Source of the DNA: Micromussa lordhowensis
Lineage: Eukaryota > Cnidaria > Anthozoa > Scleractinia > Lobophylliidae
Assembly (NCBI GenBank): GCA_964020085.1
Contig: OZ026600.1
Coordinates: 19,590,194 to 19,654,193 of the forward strand
Direction of reading: 5' to 3'
Length of the DNA stretch: 64,000 nt
Shown one piece after another: positions 12,334 through 34,400 of the stretch (within the stretch, counting starts at the first letter, position 1; the number at the start of each line of letters is the position of its first letter). The notes under the pieces are model-generated. The model saw only the letters and a list, made by a program, of their open reading frames with translations. It ran no database searches and was not told where the DNA came from. The translations under genes were made by a program, and so were the position numbers.

Positions 12334-15300
12334 AAAATAATTTGTCCACAGGGCAGCCCTTGTTGTCTACCACTCCGTTAATGTATTCGTAAATCCGACT
12401 GATTTTTAATATTGTCTTAACGCGTGAAGCAAGAGAGAAAATTAAGAAAATATATATATTATTTAAAGCTGTAGTTAGGTTATGCCACTCTGATCATGTA
12501 TTCTTTGTTATAATCTCCGATTCTAAGAAACCCCTTTCAAAGCTGTCAATCTTCCACAGCACGTGATTCCAATGGGTTTCCTCATTTTGCGGCTTTATTC
12601 GATTCATCTAGAATAAATTGGCCCAATATCGCCCTAACGTTCTAATCAAAACAAAGAGAATAAAACATCTGCGATAAACGAATTTCTCTAGAGCGTCTGT
12701 CAAACGCAGAAAGCTACTGGCTTCATGTTAAACTAGCCTTCCAAATAATTTGCCATTATCAACGACAAGTCGATAACTGTATAGCTAAGCGGCTCACTTG
12801 TCGGCCGACGCAGTCCCCCAGCGCATTCGGAAAGTTATGACTAGAACGAAATCGCCTCCAAAAATAACTATTTCTTTTCGTATCATCGAGCCAGCCAAAA
12901 CAGTGCTCAATACTTAAAAAGGTCTTTCTCGATATCCGCTTTGCAGCTGCACGACCCGCTCTGTATAAATACACTTCAACTTATTTGATCAGAGCCAATA
13001 TTGCTTTCACGACATTTAATTGAAGCAACATCTGACTGTTGTGTTCCAGCTAAGAGCGATCAAGGTCAAACACTAATTTCTCCTCATAAGATCAAGAAAT
13101 TGCCAGGTACATAGGCGGTTAGAAAAACGAAAATCATCAACTATATAAAGGGTGTTTCGCTAAGAACTTCCGGTGACTACTCTCTCAGATTTTTTTCGGT
13201 ATTAACATCTTGAGACATTTTGGTGCGCAGCATCGCGGAACATAGTCTTACTGTAATATGGCAGGTCCGTAAGTATGCAGCGATAATACGCGCTAAAATA
13301 AATGTCTTACAACAGATTTATTGTCTTCCAAGGCTTTTTTTCTCTCTCAACAACACAAATTTAAGTAGTGTTTGTCGCTCTTGCAGAATCGCAATGTCGA
13401 AACATAGAACCTGTTAAATCGGTTAACTAGAGAAAAATACCACTGAGATAGTTGTACTCGTTTCGTGCATTATTTGTTGTCTGTTGAGGGTAGTTTAGTT
13501 AAAGGACACATAGAAACAGTTCATTAATTGTCTACTTTTAACGGCACATCAACTAATGTATTAATCCGAGGTTAAGACATCTCTATCCCTAACACTGAGA
13601 AACATCTCAAATTGCATTATCACGACCCCATGAACTTCAATAAGACAAAATCGAGGCTGTACGATCACAAAAAAGGACATAAAGTTTTACCTTGAGCAAG
13701 AGACATCCCTCATGGAAAGTTTCTCCGAGCCAACCGTCAAAAAAACTGCCGAACGACGAGTTCTGCTTAAAAATCAAAGCGCATACTAAACTAAGCACGT
13801 TCATGTGCGAGGTTTTTAGGCGACTTTCAATTCTTCGGTCGTCACTACAGACGTAAATAAAGAACTCTATTTTCGGATAAGTTTCTGGAAACGGCCTACA
13901 GGCCGGAACATGTGTTGTGTTTTGAAATAAACCTCGTACAGGCGACTAAAATACGACAAATCCAAGCATTATGTATTGGTCCGGAAACACAGCGAATTTT
14001 CCGGAGGCCGTTGAACTATCCATTCTCAATAGCAAATCTTTTTAAAGATTCACACGAAGTTCTGTCAGTTTTTTTCCCTTTTTTTTCGTTGTCTCAATAC
14101 AGTATCTTGAAGTCGCACATGGTAAATCACAACACGTCTCTGGTAGAAGAATATTAACACCGCTTGGATGGTCAGCAAACTCAAATAAAAAATGGATAAT
14201 AACGTCTTGAGTTGAGAAACTAATAATATTGTCAAACTGACAATAAAATCTGAGCGCGCGGTATAGACCAAAACAGAAGCCGCCGGGATTTTAATTTTTC
14301 CACGGTGATTAAAGTTCTTAACAAGCTAGTCGCCCGCGTTAGATCGCGTGTTTCATTCTGTCCGTGTTTATGAGAGCCACAAAACAATTTATAAATGATA
14401 AAATCAACAAACCAAGTAAGAAAAACTCATATACCCGGAATTTTCTCGATTACTACTTCTTTAAGAAAGCTACGGAAGAAACAATTATTAAACTCCTTTT
14501 TAAACAAGAGAAAATGAAAACTACAGTAAACATGTTATACTGCAAGCACAACTTCGTGACTAAGCAATTTTATGACGTCCTTGTAATCCAGTTTTTCTCG
14601 ACATATTCCACCGTGATGGGGCATTTCCTGCTCAATCTCGCATTAGAAGACAAATCTAATTTCAGAAAAATCTTCTTACAGAGTACCGGCTAACAGATAT
14701 GAGGGAAACAATCACAATTGATTTATCTCCTTGATTTATCTCCTTGATAAGTTATATTCTTTCAATGAGCTTTCACCTCGTCATGAAGAAACTATATCTT
14801 TACCAGAATGGAAACTTAAGTATCGGGACAAATTTAGCCACTGAATATTCACCAAATAAAGATACCGCAAACACTCAAAGTTGCGTAATAAAAGCTATTT
14901 CAAAATTCTCCATCAAATATATAATTTGATGGAGGAGGTATCATGCTTTGGTATAAAGGAAAACAATTACTAAGTAATGTAGTCCCCGAGAACATTCATT
15001 CAACAGTTTTTGAAAATTGCTTTGCTTTTTACTTCCGTGACTGCACTTTCCGATAAATATCCAGTAAGGTTTACGAAAACAGATCCAGCAATTTCGCCGA
15101 CATTGTGACGACTATTTATAGAACGGGATAGACTTCGTCCAATTTCTGAGAAGACGAGAAATTTAAATGCTCAATGACTCATGTCACACAACTGTTCTTT
15201 AAAAATACTCTCCACGTTTTCGCCTTGTCAATTTACAGCTTCAACAAGCGTGTACACCCATATAGCCGTTGTGTAAAAGCAGATTTGTCTACCAATATCA

Positions 15301-15556
15301 TTTGTTTTTGCTTTCCAGCGCTAAAGATAGATCACGTTGATATTTTTATCGTCAGGTATAATGAAATTTGAAATACGCACGAAACAGTCGGCGTTGCCGA
15401 ACAATTGTGCTAAACGAAGTAAAAATAAAATGATACTTTACTTCTTGGAGTGGTGTCATTTTCCAAATAACATTTCCCGTTTTCCAGCAACTGTCTAATG
15501 AAATTCACTTTCCAGTTAATATTGGGTCAAAGTATTTTCTTTCAACCTACTTAAGT

Positions 15557-15577
15557 GTTGTGTGTGTGTGTGTGTCA
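15557..15577. repeat. Short (GT)n microsatellite
   Basis: A short run of gt dinucleotides (gttgtgtgtgtgtgtgtgtg) in intergenic sequence. Confidence 0.6.
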
Positions 15578-16275
15578 TTTCTTCAATTTTTTTTTGGAAG
15601 TTTGTGTAATTAAAAATATTTTGCCGCAAACGATATCAATTACCACATGTAGATCGGTAGACGAAAACAGTCCTTTAACAAGTGCTTCTGGTCAGTAAAT
15701 ATCTCCACAAACACCCACAATAGCATATTTCAGGGAGGCCTCCCTCCGCCAACGCCTTAACTTGTCTTACGCGCGGCCAGCTGGGAACAAAACTTCGTAT
15801 ATGTTCGGAAAGGTTTCGTAGCCACTCCGAGAAGTCACGAACGTAACATCATTGGCGCATTTTTCGACAAACATTTTCCGGAAAACGTAAACGTATACCT
15901 GTGGACGGGACCTTAGGATTCTTTTGGATATCCGACCAGAAATACACATAAATTTCTCATAACGATTAATAATTCATCAAGTTAAAATCATAGCCATGAC
16001 GATGTTTGGAAATACATGTATGTCCTTATAAACTAGCATAGGTTTATAGAAATTTGATTTCTTCTGTTTTATATCAAGTTTTGATAGAGAAGAATACCCA
16101 AGAAAAGTCAAACACGACAGACAGTGTTTCATCACATTTCCGAACACCTAGGTGTTTGTCAAAAATACTCCGCTGCGCTTCGTCTTTTCAACTCTCTTCT
16201 ACGTCTTTGGAAAATGTGACGAACCATTCCCTCTTGGTGTATATATTGTGGGCAGCTAGGTGAACTCACCGATAA

Positions 16276-26313
<10,038 letters not shown>

Positions 26314-26513
26314 ATTTTCTCTATTAGCTTTGTCACCTGGCCTTTTTTTGAGAAGGCGAGGCTACTTCGTATTACCCTTTAGTGTCTTTTAGTGTCCATT
26401 CACAAAAAAAAAACTATTAGAAAAGAGCAGTTTAGAAGGATTTTTTCTCTCAATGACACGTTCTGCTGGCTTTGACAGGCACACATAGAAACCGTTTCTT
26501 ATAAACGTGCAGG
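26314..26513. promoter_or_regulatory. Compact bidirectional promoter, PEX6 / RNR small subunit
   Basis: Only 200 bp separate the PEX6 start codon (minus strand) from the reductase start codon (plus strand). The PEX6 start lies in AATATGGCGGACGG, which resembles a YY1 site (ATGGCGG) at the initiator. I saw no TATA box in a usual position for either gene. Shared control of the two genes is inference from spacing. Confidence 0.6.
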
Positions 26514-27518
26514 ATGTCTGAAAATAATTTACAGAAGAAACATGTCGAGGAGCCGTTGCTCAAGGAAAACCCCAACAGATTTGTCTTGTTTCCACTAAAG
26601 TACCCTGACATATGGAAATTCTACAAGAAATCTGTGGCATCTTTTTGGACGGTGGAAGAAGTAGACCTGGGAAATGACTTAGTTGATTGGGAGAAACTGA
26701 ACTTCCAAGAAAAACAGTTCATTTCACATGTTCTGGCGTTCTTCGCAGCGAGTGATGGCATAGTGGGAGAGAACTTGGTCGAAAGATTCTATCAAGAGAT
26801 ACAAGTACCCGAGGCAAGATGTTTCTACGGATTTCAAATCGCGATGGAAAACATTCACTCTGAAATGTACTGCCTGTTAATTGACACTTACATCAGGGAC
26901 AAGGGAGAGAAGGAGAAGGTTTTCAATGCTATTGAAACTTTTCCCTGTGTCAAGAAGAAGGCACAGTGGGCTTTTAAATGGATGGATAAAAGTTCTACTG
27001 CTAGTTTTGGAGAAAGAGTTGTTGCATTTGCGGCTGTCGAGGGGATATTCTTCTCCGGTGCCTTTGCATCAATTTTTTGGATCAAGAACAGAGGCCTAAT
27101 GCCGGGTCTGACATTTTCTAATGAGTTGATTTCCAGAGATGAAGGCCTCCATTGCGACTTTGCATGCTTGATTTTTTCGCATTTAAGGCAAAAGCCAAAT
27201 AGGGAACAGGTTAACGAGATTGTATGTGATGCGGTTGCTATAGAGAAAGAATTCTGGATAGGGGCCTTACCATGTCGTTTGTTGGGTATCAATTGCCACT
27301 CCATGGCAGAGTACATTGAGTTTGTTGCTGACAGGCTGTTGGTGGCATTAGGACTTGAAAAGCATTATAACACAAAAAATCCTTTCCCATTCATGGAAAA
27401 CATTTCTTTGGAAGGCAAAGCTAATTTTTATGAGCGAAAAGTTTCAGAGTATCAAAGAACTGGAGTCATGAATGAGAGATGGGAAAATTTTGTATTCACC
27501 CTTGATGCTGATTTTTAG
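26514..27518 (+). CDS. RRM2: Ribonucleoside-diphosphate reductase small subunit (R2), single exon
   Basis: This 334-aa protein is full length for the core fold but lacks the long N-terminal extension of vertebrate R2. The six di-iron ligands are visible: D51 (EEVDLG), E112 and H115 (MENIHSE), E176 (AAVEGIFF), E210 and H213 (RDEGLHCD). The radical tyrosine Y119 (SEMYC) is present. The C-terminus ends FTLDADF, the tail that docks into the large subunit. R2 generates the tyrosyl radical for the conversion of ribonucleotides to deoxyribonucleotides in the cytosol. No intron interrupts the frame and no poly-A remnant follows the stop. A KEN triplet sits at 17-19, but not at the position of the vertebrate degradation box. 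Whether it is the R2 or the p53R2 type cannot be settled by eye. Confidence 0.95.
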   Translation: MSENNLQKKHVEEPLLKENPNRFVLFPLKYPDIWKFYKKSVASFWTVEEVDLGNDLVDWEKLNFQEKQFISHVLAFFAASDGIVGENLVERFYQEIQVPEARCFYGFQIAMENIHSEMYCLLIDTYIRDKGEKEKVFNAIETFPCVKKKAQWAFKWMDKSSTASFGERVVAFAAVEGIFFSGAFASIFWIKNRGLMPGLTFSNELISRDEGLHCDFACLIFSHLRQKPNREQVNEIVCDAVAIEKEFWIGALPCRLLGINCHSMAEYIEFVADRLLVALGLEKHYNTKNPFPFMENISLEGKANFYERKVSEYQRTGVMNERWENFVFTLDADF

Positions 27519-28412
27519 CAAGCCAACATTTATTTAATGTGAACACTGGCTCTTATATTAAATTCACTCACAACCTAAGGGTTTTTCTCCGAGTCCTCCA
27601 GTTTTCCTCCCTCCACTGAAACCAACATCTCCAGTCCCGCCGCGCTTTGCGCTCTTGGTTCGCACGCTCTCACGACTATCTAGAAAGGGACTGCTAGCAG
27701 TCTAAATTTGATCTGAATAGACCCGCATGAAAACCAGCTAGGGCTAAGGTGTTTTCCTCTCTAAATGTTATAATTTATTTATTATTTATTGATATCACAG
27801 CAGTCTCATTGATGTCCCAAAACAGGGAAATCTGAGTCATGCAAATTGGTGCCCCAAACCAATCATGCAAGAGTTGAACTATTTTCTTGTGCAAACACTC
27901 TCTTTTATTTCAATAAATTTCCATTGCTTCTAGCCACATGAGTGTGTTATAAGTTTTATCTCTATGAACATTATAAGATGAAATTCATCAGTTGTAAAAA
28001 CTAGTTTATGGCATAAAGAAATAATTTATAATTCCTTTTGGATGGCATCCCGTTAACTTTGAAGTCTTTTATTGAGAATAGATTAAATCTAATAAGTTAT
28101 TTGTTGATAGGAAACATCTATTTGTGTATTACTGGACATAACTGAATTGCGCCTATAGCACTTTGCCTTTTTCCTTCCTACCTTCTTTCTCCACAAAGAG
28201 CCTGCTCGCACGCTGAAGAGAAAAAAGTTATTTGGATTAAAGAGAAGATAAAAAGCGAACACAGTAATCCAAAGTAAAAAAAAAGGGAAAGAAACATGTG
28301 AGAAAATTACTGGAGGAGAAGCTCCAGGAGACGTTTGGTCAACCCCCACCCTACCCCCAGCGACACAATTTGTCTCTCCCTTAGTGTCCAGTTTCCCTGA
28401 GCGGGATTCAAA
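27519..28412. other. 3' region of the R2 gene and promoter of the next gene
   Basis: There is a possible polyadenylation signal (caataaatt) near 27910. No gene was recognised. The last bases before 28413 read caaaATGGCGGGAGACTC, so the next gene also starts within an ATGGCGG initiator context. Confidence 0.5.
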
Positions 28413-31400
28413 ATGGCGGGAGACTCAGTTATCCGCGCGAGCTTCGATGGAATATTGAAGCCAGCGAGCCCGTCGTTACAGAATTGCATCAAAGTTTCAA
28501 ACAGTGGAAGATACTTCAGTGCCTTGTGTGACTTTGGAGCTGTCTTTATTTGCCAGTTGACAGGTATATCAGAAACAAAAGTAGAGGCTGCTCCCCTGAA
28601 TAAGTTAAGTTCAACCCGACAACCATCCCCGGAGATATTTTTCTGGCCAGTCACCGGAACGGAATTTCCACACTTCGCGACTCTGCTTCTGTAAGAAAAA
28701 GTGCTCAGGAGCTCTTCCGCTCTTGAAGAAAACTTTCGCCTGAAAATATTGTAAGTGGGTAACCTGGGCATGCCTGGGGTAACCTGGCATTGGGATAGTG
28801 TCCCATCTTGGGAGAGTAACAGCTCTCCAAGGTTTTCTGGTCAGAAACTATTTTCTCGCAATTGAGACTTACCTTTACATGAAACCCTCCATTCTTTAGG
28901 TGAGGAGGATAGAAGATGAAGAAGAACTCTTCCTAACATGTCTCACAATATGGCTTGCACCATGAGTAGGCCAGATGACCCAAATTTATACTGCACTGTG
29001 ATTGATTAGGCAAGGGGCTACAGTATCTTACCCACTTGGGGTTGCCCTATGCATCTCACAAGGAAATAGTGTCCTGTATGTCCTTTAAATCCCTTATTGA
29101 CCAAGCTTGCTTAGTCAATATGACTTGATATTGGTCTTTCAGTCTATACTTTCGCAAAAGAAACCAATCTTGACAATACTGACCATTATGCGGCGATCTT
29201 GACCTCATGCTTGGTCAATTATCCATATGTATCACAATTACATTTTCTTTTACTTTTAATTGCAGTTAATTAGTATGTAGCCTATAATAAAGTATACAAT
29301 CAGCTGGGAGGGAGGACTTCCATATAAAATGGACAGAGGTGTTCTTCATACCTTTTAGGGGTTAAAAAAGCGTATTTGTTTCGTCATAGGGTGTTCAGCC
29401 TCACAAGAACTAACGCAGGAGCTTTTCGTGTACCTTTTATAGGTACTGAGCCCAAACAGTATGACAGTCAGTCACCTCTTAGGGGTTCTTTTCAAAATTT
29501 CTGATTAGCACCCCCGTCCATTTTATATCGAGTCCTCCCCCCCCAACCCTGGAATAACCAGGTTTATTTGCTTATCTAAGCCACAAGCTTACAGCTACAA
29601 GTGATTGTATATCAACAATATATGTGACAGAGGCAAAAACCTGCAAGCAACCAGGTTACATGTTTATTCCAGTTTTTGTTTATTTCTTTTTCTTTTTCTT
29701 TTTCTTACTTTTTTTCTTCTTTTGATCCATGACATCCTAGAGGTTGGTGAAGACTTCAAGGTAGTCTTAGTTAAAAGACTTGCATTTGGCAAAGGTGAAC
29801 TTCTTGAGGGTCATGCCTGGTCCAGTGATGATCAAATATTTGCTGTAGCTGGATGCAAGATTTATCTTTCTAATGTAAGCATTATTGCATAGGAAGTAGA
29901 TCAAGTTTACTCAGTATGTATAATTTGCTTTGTGCTTTTGTCTTAGGGTATTTTCTCACTCAAGAACCTTTTTACCAGTATTATTTCTCAATTCTAATGT
30001 GCCTTTTGCAACAAGTGCCAGTCACATGGTATAAAATCAGCCATGCTGCCATGGTGGAAAGCTAACACACTGGACTTCAAAACAAAGAGAAGCCAAGCTT
30101 GACTGGTTGTAGCTTGATATTTGGTTTGGAGGTTGTTGTTGCTTTCTTTTACCATCCAGCTGCAGCTTGGTCGATTTTTCCATGTGATGGCCATTGCTAA
30201 AAGCTTGACACTGATTCTGAATCTGCAATGATGGATGTCATAAATTATAAGGAGATTTCTGGGCACAGCTTATGTAATGTGCTACAGATGTATGTTTTAT
30301 TGTGCCTACCAAGTTGCTTTGAGCATGTATACAGACATCAATTGAAATATGTTTCTCAAAAGTTGACATACCAGTATTAATAAATAATTCTCACAATAAA
30401 GAAGCAGGTTGTTTTGAAACAAGAAGATATCCTCTCAATTAACTCTAAGTTAAAAAGCTGGGATGCTTTTAGGGAGAAAAATCTCACCTTGTCAGATTAA
30501 CTCCTCCTACAAGGCATTTTTGTGCCATTTCATCTAACTGGAAACGTTAACTGTTCCTTAAAGATGGAGAGAATAATAACCAAATTGACAAAATTGTCTC
30601 GGACAATGATGTTCAAGATATAACTAGAAATTCTAAATCAATCTATTCCACCCTAGTCAAATGAATCCAGATTCCTCAATGCCCAGTCAAAGTTTAATTC
30701 CTTATATAGTGTCTCTGATATTATAGACTGAAGATATTCCTTATATAATATCTCTGATATTATAGACTGAAAAAATCTTTATCAACTACCGGGTCAAGTC
30801 ACTCTTGACACCATCACGAGAGCCTTTCAATACAAAATCCTAAATCGTATTCTCTACACTAATAGAATCCTGTATTTATAAAATAAATTTTGTTCCTTCT
30901 CCGATGTGCACTTTTTGTGGAGATCACGAAGAAGCTCTCAAGCATCTTCTAATCAGCTGTGCCTACATGTACATATACACTAAAAACTTTTGGCTTTCTG
31001 TTATTTCTTGGTTAAATACTTACAAAATGAAAATTGATAAGCTTGATGAGATAACGATCCTCTTTGGTATCTCCAATGACAATCCAGGGTATTGTTTGTT
31101 AAATGACATAATCATTCTTGGGAAATATACCATTTATTTATGCCATTGTAAAATTATCAAGCTGTCTTTATCCTTACCGAAGGCCAAAACAACAGAAACT
31201 CAAAAACTAAAATTTTTAATTGCAAAAAAGAATAAGAAAGAATCATAGATATTTTTTCAATTGTTAAGTAGCAGGTATACATGTAAAATTAAATATACAT
31301 ACAGTATTCTGATATATAAATGTATCAATATAAATTATTAGGGGGAGATATATTATTTATCAACTATACCCATAATTAGATCTAGCTGACTGTGAATGTA

Positions 31401-34400
31401 ATATAATGTAAATTTTTAATTAGTGTTAGTGCGCCAGTAATAAGGACGAATGACACGATAATAGCAAAATTAAAAACACTTTACTAAGGACAACAGAGCC
31501 TCTACAAAATGCCGAGTAAAATAACAACGTGGGCCACGAGAAGATGCCCGTATAACACATGCGCGGCCGACAATAACCGCTGGCGCAACTCCTTCTTCTT
31601 CTTCTGCGTAAATAGAACACTAACGTGTATGAAGTAAAAGAAACCTAACTAGAAGGTTGTAACCGGTAGTAACGGTCCATGACACCACTTAGTTAAATGG
31701 ACTATTTCTGAAGTCACTGTCATAAAACACTAGTCAAGAATGTACTCCTGTAAGTATGCTGGAGATCGGTGGACCCACTGGGGTCTTGGCTCAGAGGGAA
31801 CAAAGGCAGAAAGACGATCGGTGTCAGAAGGGGTGGTGTCTTCTTGGTGCTCGGTGTGATGCAGGGAGGAGGCTGTAGGGTCTGGGCTAGGTGGCCGTAA
31901 CAGGTCCGGTGGGGCCGAGGGCTGTTCGCACGGCTCGGCTGCTCAGGAATCTCCTCACATTCGTCGTCGTCAAGTGTAGGGACAACAGAAAGGTATGATG
32001 GTGGAGGAAGGGTGTGCGTGGTACAGCGTAGCACTCGGTGAGCTTCACCTTGTAAGATGTAGCCCTGAGTTGCGAGCCAGAGAACTTCTTAATAAAGCAC
32101 CATTCGCCATCGATGCTAACGATGAGATAGCGATTGCGGGCGCGTGACTTGTCTCTGTCAGACTTCACGTAAACCAGGTCACCAACCTGCAAGGGGGGGA
32201 CGGGAGCTTGTGGCCGGGAACCGCCTTTGGCCGCTTCGCTGAACAGGATGGTTGGTTTGACGAGCATTCTGTTTCGCTAAAATGTGTTGCAAGTCATTGA
32301 TGGGTATCTGTTCATTGGAGAACTGGTTCCGTTGTGTCCAAAGTTCCCGTGAGGACAGGCCTTGGCTGCGGAGTCGCGAGTTGAGCCGGGCAGTGGCAAT
32401 GGCAAGACAGAGTTCAGTAACTGGACCTCCGCCGGGCTCCTGGCGCAATAGCTCCTCTTCCAGTTCCAGCACAGCTCGTTCGGCAACAGGATTTTTGTTG
32501 GTGTTTTTAACGTGGCCAACTTCGACAGAGATGCCAAGATGTTGTAAGGCATGGGTGTTTTTCAGCGAGACGAACCCAGGTGCAGGGTTGACACGAATCA
32601 CAGCTTGGGGACCATCGAGGGGATGTAGGCCCACCACTAATCAGGCGAGGGCATCACGAAGAGTTTCACTCTTCTCGTCGGGTACAAGGCACGATGTAGT
32701 GTAAGAGGTGGCACATTCTCTCAAAAGTAAGATGAGTTGGCGACATCGGCTGCAAATGACATGCCTACAACCTCTGGTGCATCTTCGGATGACTGGCTGG
32801 TAAGGGAGGTAGGGAACTTCTTGAGTGAGGCACAAATGTGGCAGGAGTCTGATACTCGAGCAATAGCAGCACTCATATCCAGGGCAAAGAAGTAATGCTG
32901 GATGACCATTTGAAGTTGGTGCTTGGAGGGGTGGTCAAGCTTGATGTGAATGGCGGTAAGTAGGCTGTCAAGGACAGAACGAGGTACGACGATCAACTCA
33001 ATAGGGCGGGAGAGTGGTTGTTGACGCAGAATGACGAGCAGGCCATCTTTGGAAATGGACGTGACGTTAAGGTAGCGCTTTACGTCTCTAATGTTAGTCA
33101 GTTTCTTGGAAGGGCGGGTGCCCTGTTTCAAGTGAGCACAGACACGCCGGAGATCGGGGCACTCATTTTGAACGCTGAACCATGCAGGTCTGCTGGTGAA
33201 GGGGAGGCGCTTGGTGTTTTCAAGGACTTCTTGAGTGGAGATGCCGCATACTACAGAAGACTCTGATTCGTGCACGAAAGAGCAAATTTGGCAGTTCGGT
33301 TCAGTGCAATCAAGGGCATTCCGACTTGCAAAGTCAGAGGGTAGATTGGCGGTGCCAGCGAGATGCTGGAGGCTAACTTGGTACCTGCTGACGGTGGTCA
33401 AGAAGGAGGTAACACGGGGACCGGCAGAAAAGTTTCTGCAGGGCCTGAATGCAGGGCTGGCTATCTGTCAGAACGCAGGCACGGTGCTTGGATTGTATTA
33501 TGAAGGGGCTAAAGTGTTTTATGGCGGCTGCTATAGACAGTGCTTCCACTTCACAGGGTAACCATGTGACCTGATGCTTGCGTAGTTTAGAGCTGAAGAA
33601 GCCGGCAAGGAGAAGGCAATCTTGGTGGGTAACGTACAAGGTGGCTCCAAGACCGCGTCGGGTGACTGAGCCATCAGTCACAATCCAAAGCTGGTCAGAG
33701 TCATGAGGGAGGACGATGGACTGGTGCGTTTGAAGGGCATCTTGTGCTGTGGTGAATTTCTGACGAAGGTTGTTATCCCACTGGACATGGTCGTGAGATT
33801 GTAGATTGGCCAAGGATGATTCAAGTGGATCCACAAGTTGAGAGCAGTGAGGGAGGACACGGCTAAGGACTTTGTAGGCGCCGATGAAGGAACGCATACC
33901 TTTCACAGACTCTGGAGGAGAGCAGGTTGCAAGTGCAGCAATGCGGTGGGGACTTGCAGATAAGGAGCCCTGTGACCAGATCCAACTCAATATGGTGGTT
34001 GTTTTGGGGCATATGACAGTCTTAGTGGCAGACAGACGGAGGTTACACCGGGCAAGGGCGTCAAGTACACGAGACCAGTTAGTGATAAGCTCATGCGGGG
34101 TGTCGCCACCACAATAAAGATCGTCGGCGAGCTTTGTAACGCATCCCTCTTGGAGGAAGTCACCAAGGACACGACACATTAATTCCTCCAATGTGGTCTC
34201 TGAACCGGGCATTCCCATGGCTGACCTGGTATACACTCTGATGCCGCGAAACGGAGTGGCCACACCGCAGTGGAGGTCATGGAGGTCTTTGATAGAGGTA
34301 TCTGGTAAAAGGCACGGGTGAGGTCAGACTTTTTTATGTACTTCCAAGGGGCAATGGTGCGAAGAGTAGAGTCAACGTCAGGCATCAGGGACGGTTGGGA

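Larger units (their letters stand above)
10268..16275. other. Intergenic region between the Hsp20-like gene and PEX6
   Basis: Both flanking genes are on the minus strand, so this holds the promoter of the Hsp20-like gene and the 3' flank of PEX6. It contains a MITE (11964-12333), a weak open reading frame (11532-11870) and a degenerate local duplication near 11265-11465 (shared words such as gaattcatatttc). I recognise no other gene. Confidence 0.45.

Noticed and set aside
14364..14693. 109-aa plus-strand open frame
   Set aside because: AT-rich and Lys/Asn/Phe-rich as expected by chance. There are no splice signals or motif.
26888..27316. 142-aa minus-strand open frame inside the R2 gene
   Set aside because: Shadow of the conserved R2 coding frame on the other strand.
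28307..28771. 154-aa minus-strand open frame over exon 1 of the propeller gene
   Set aside because: Antisense to a well-supported first exon; no motif of its own.
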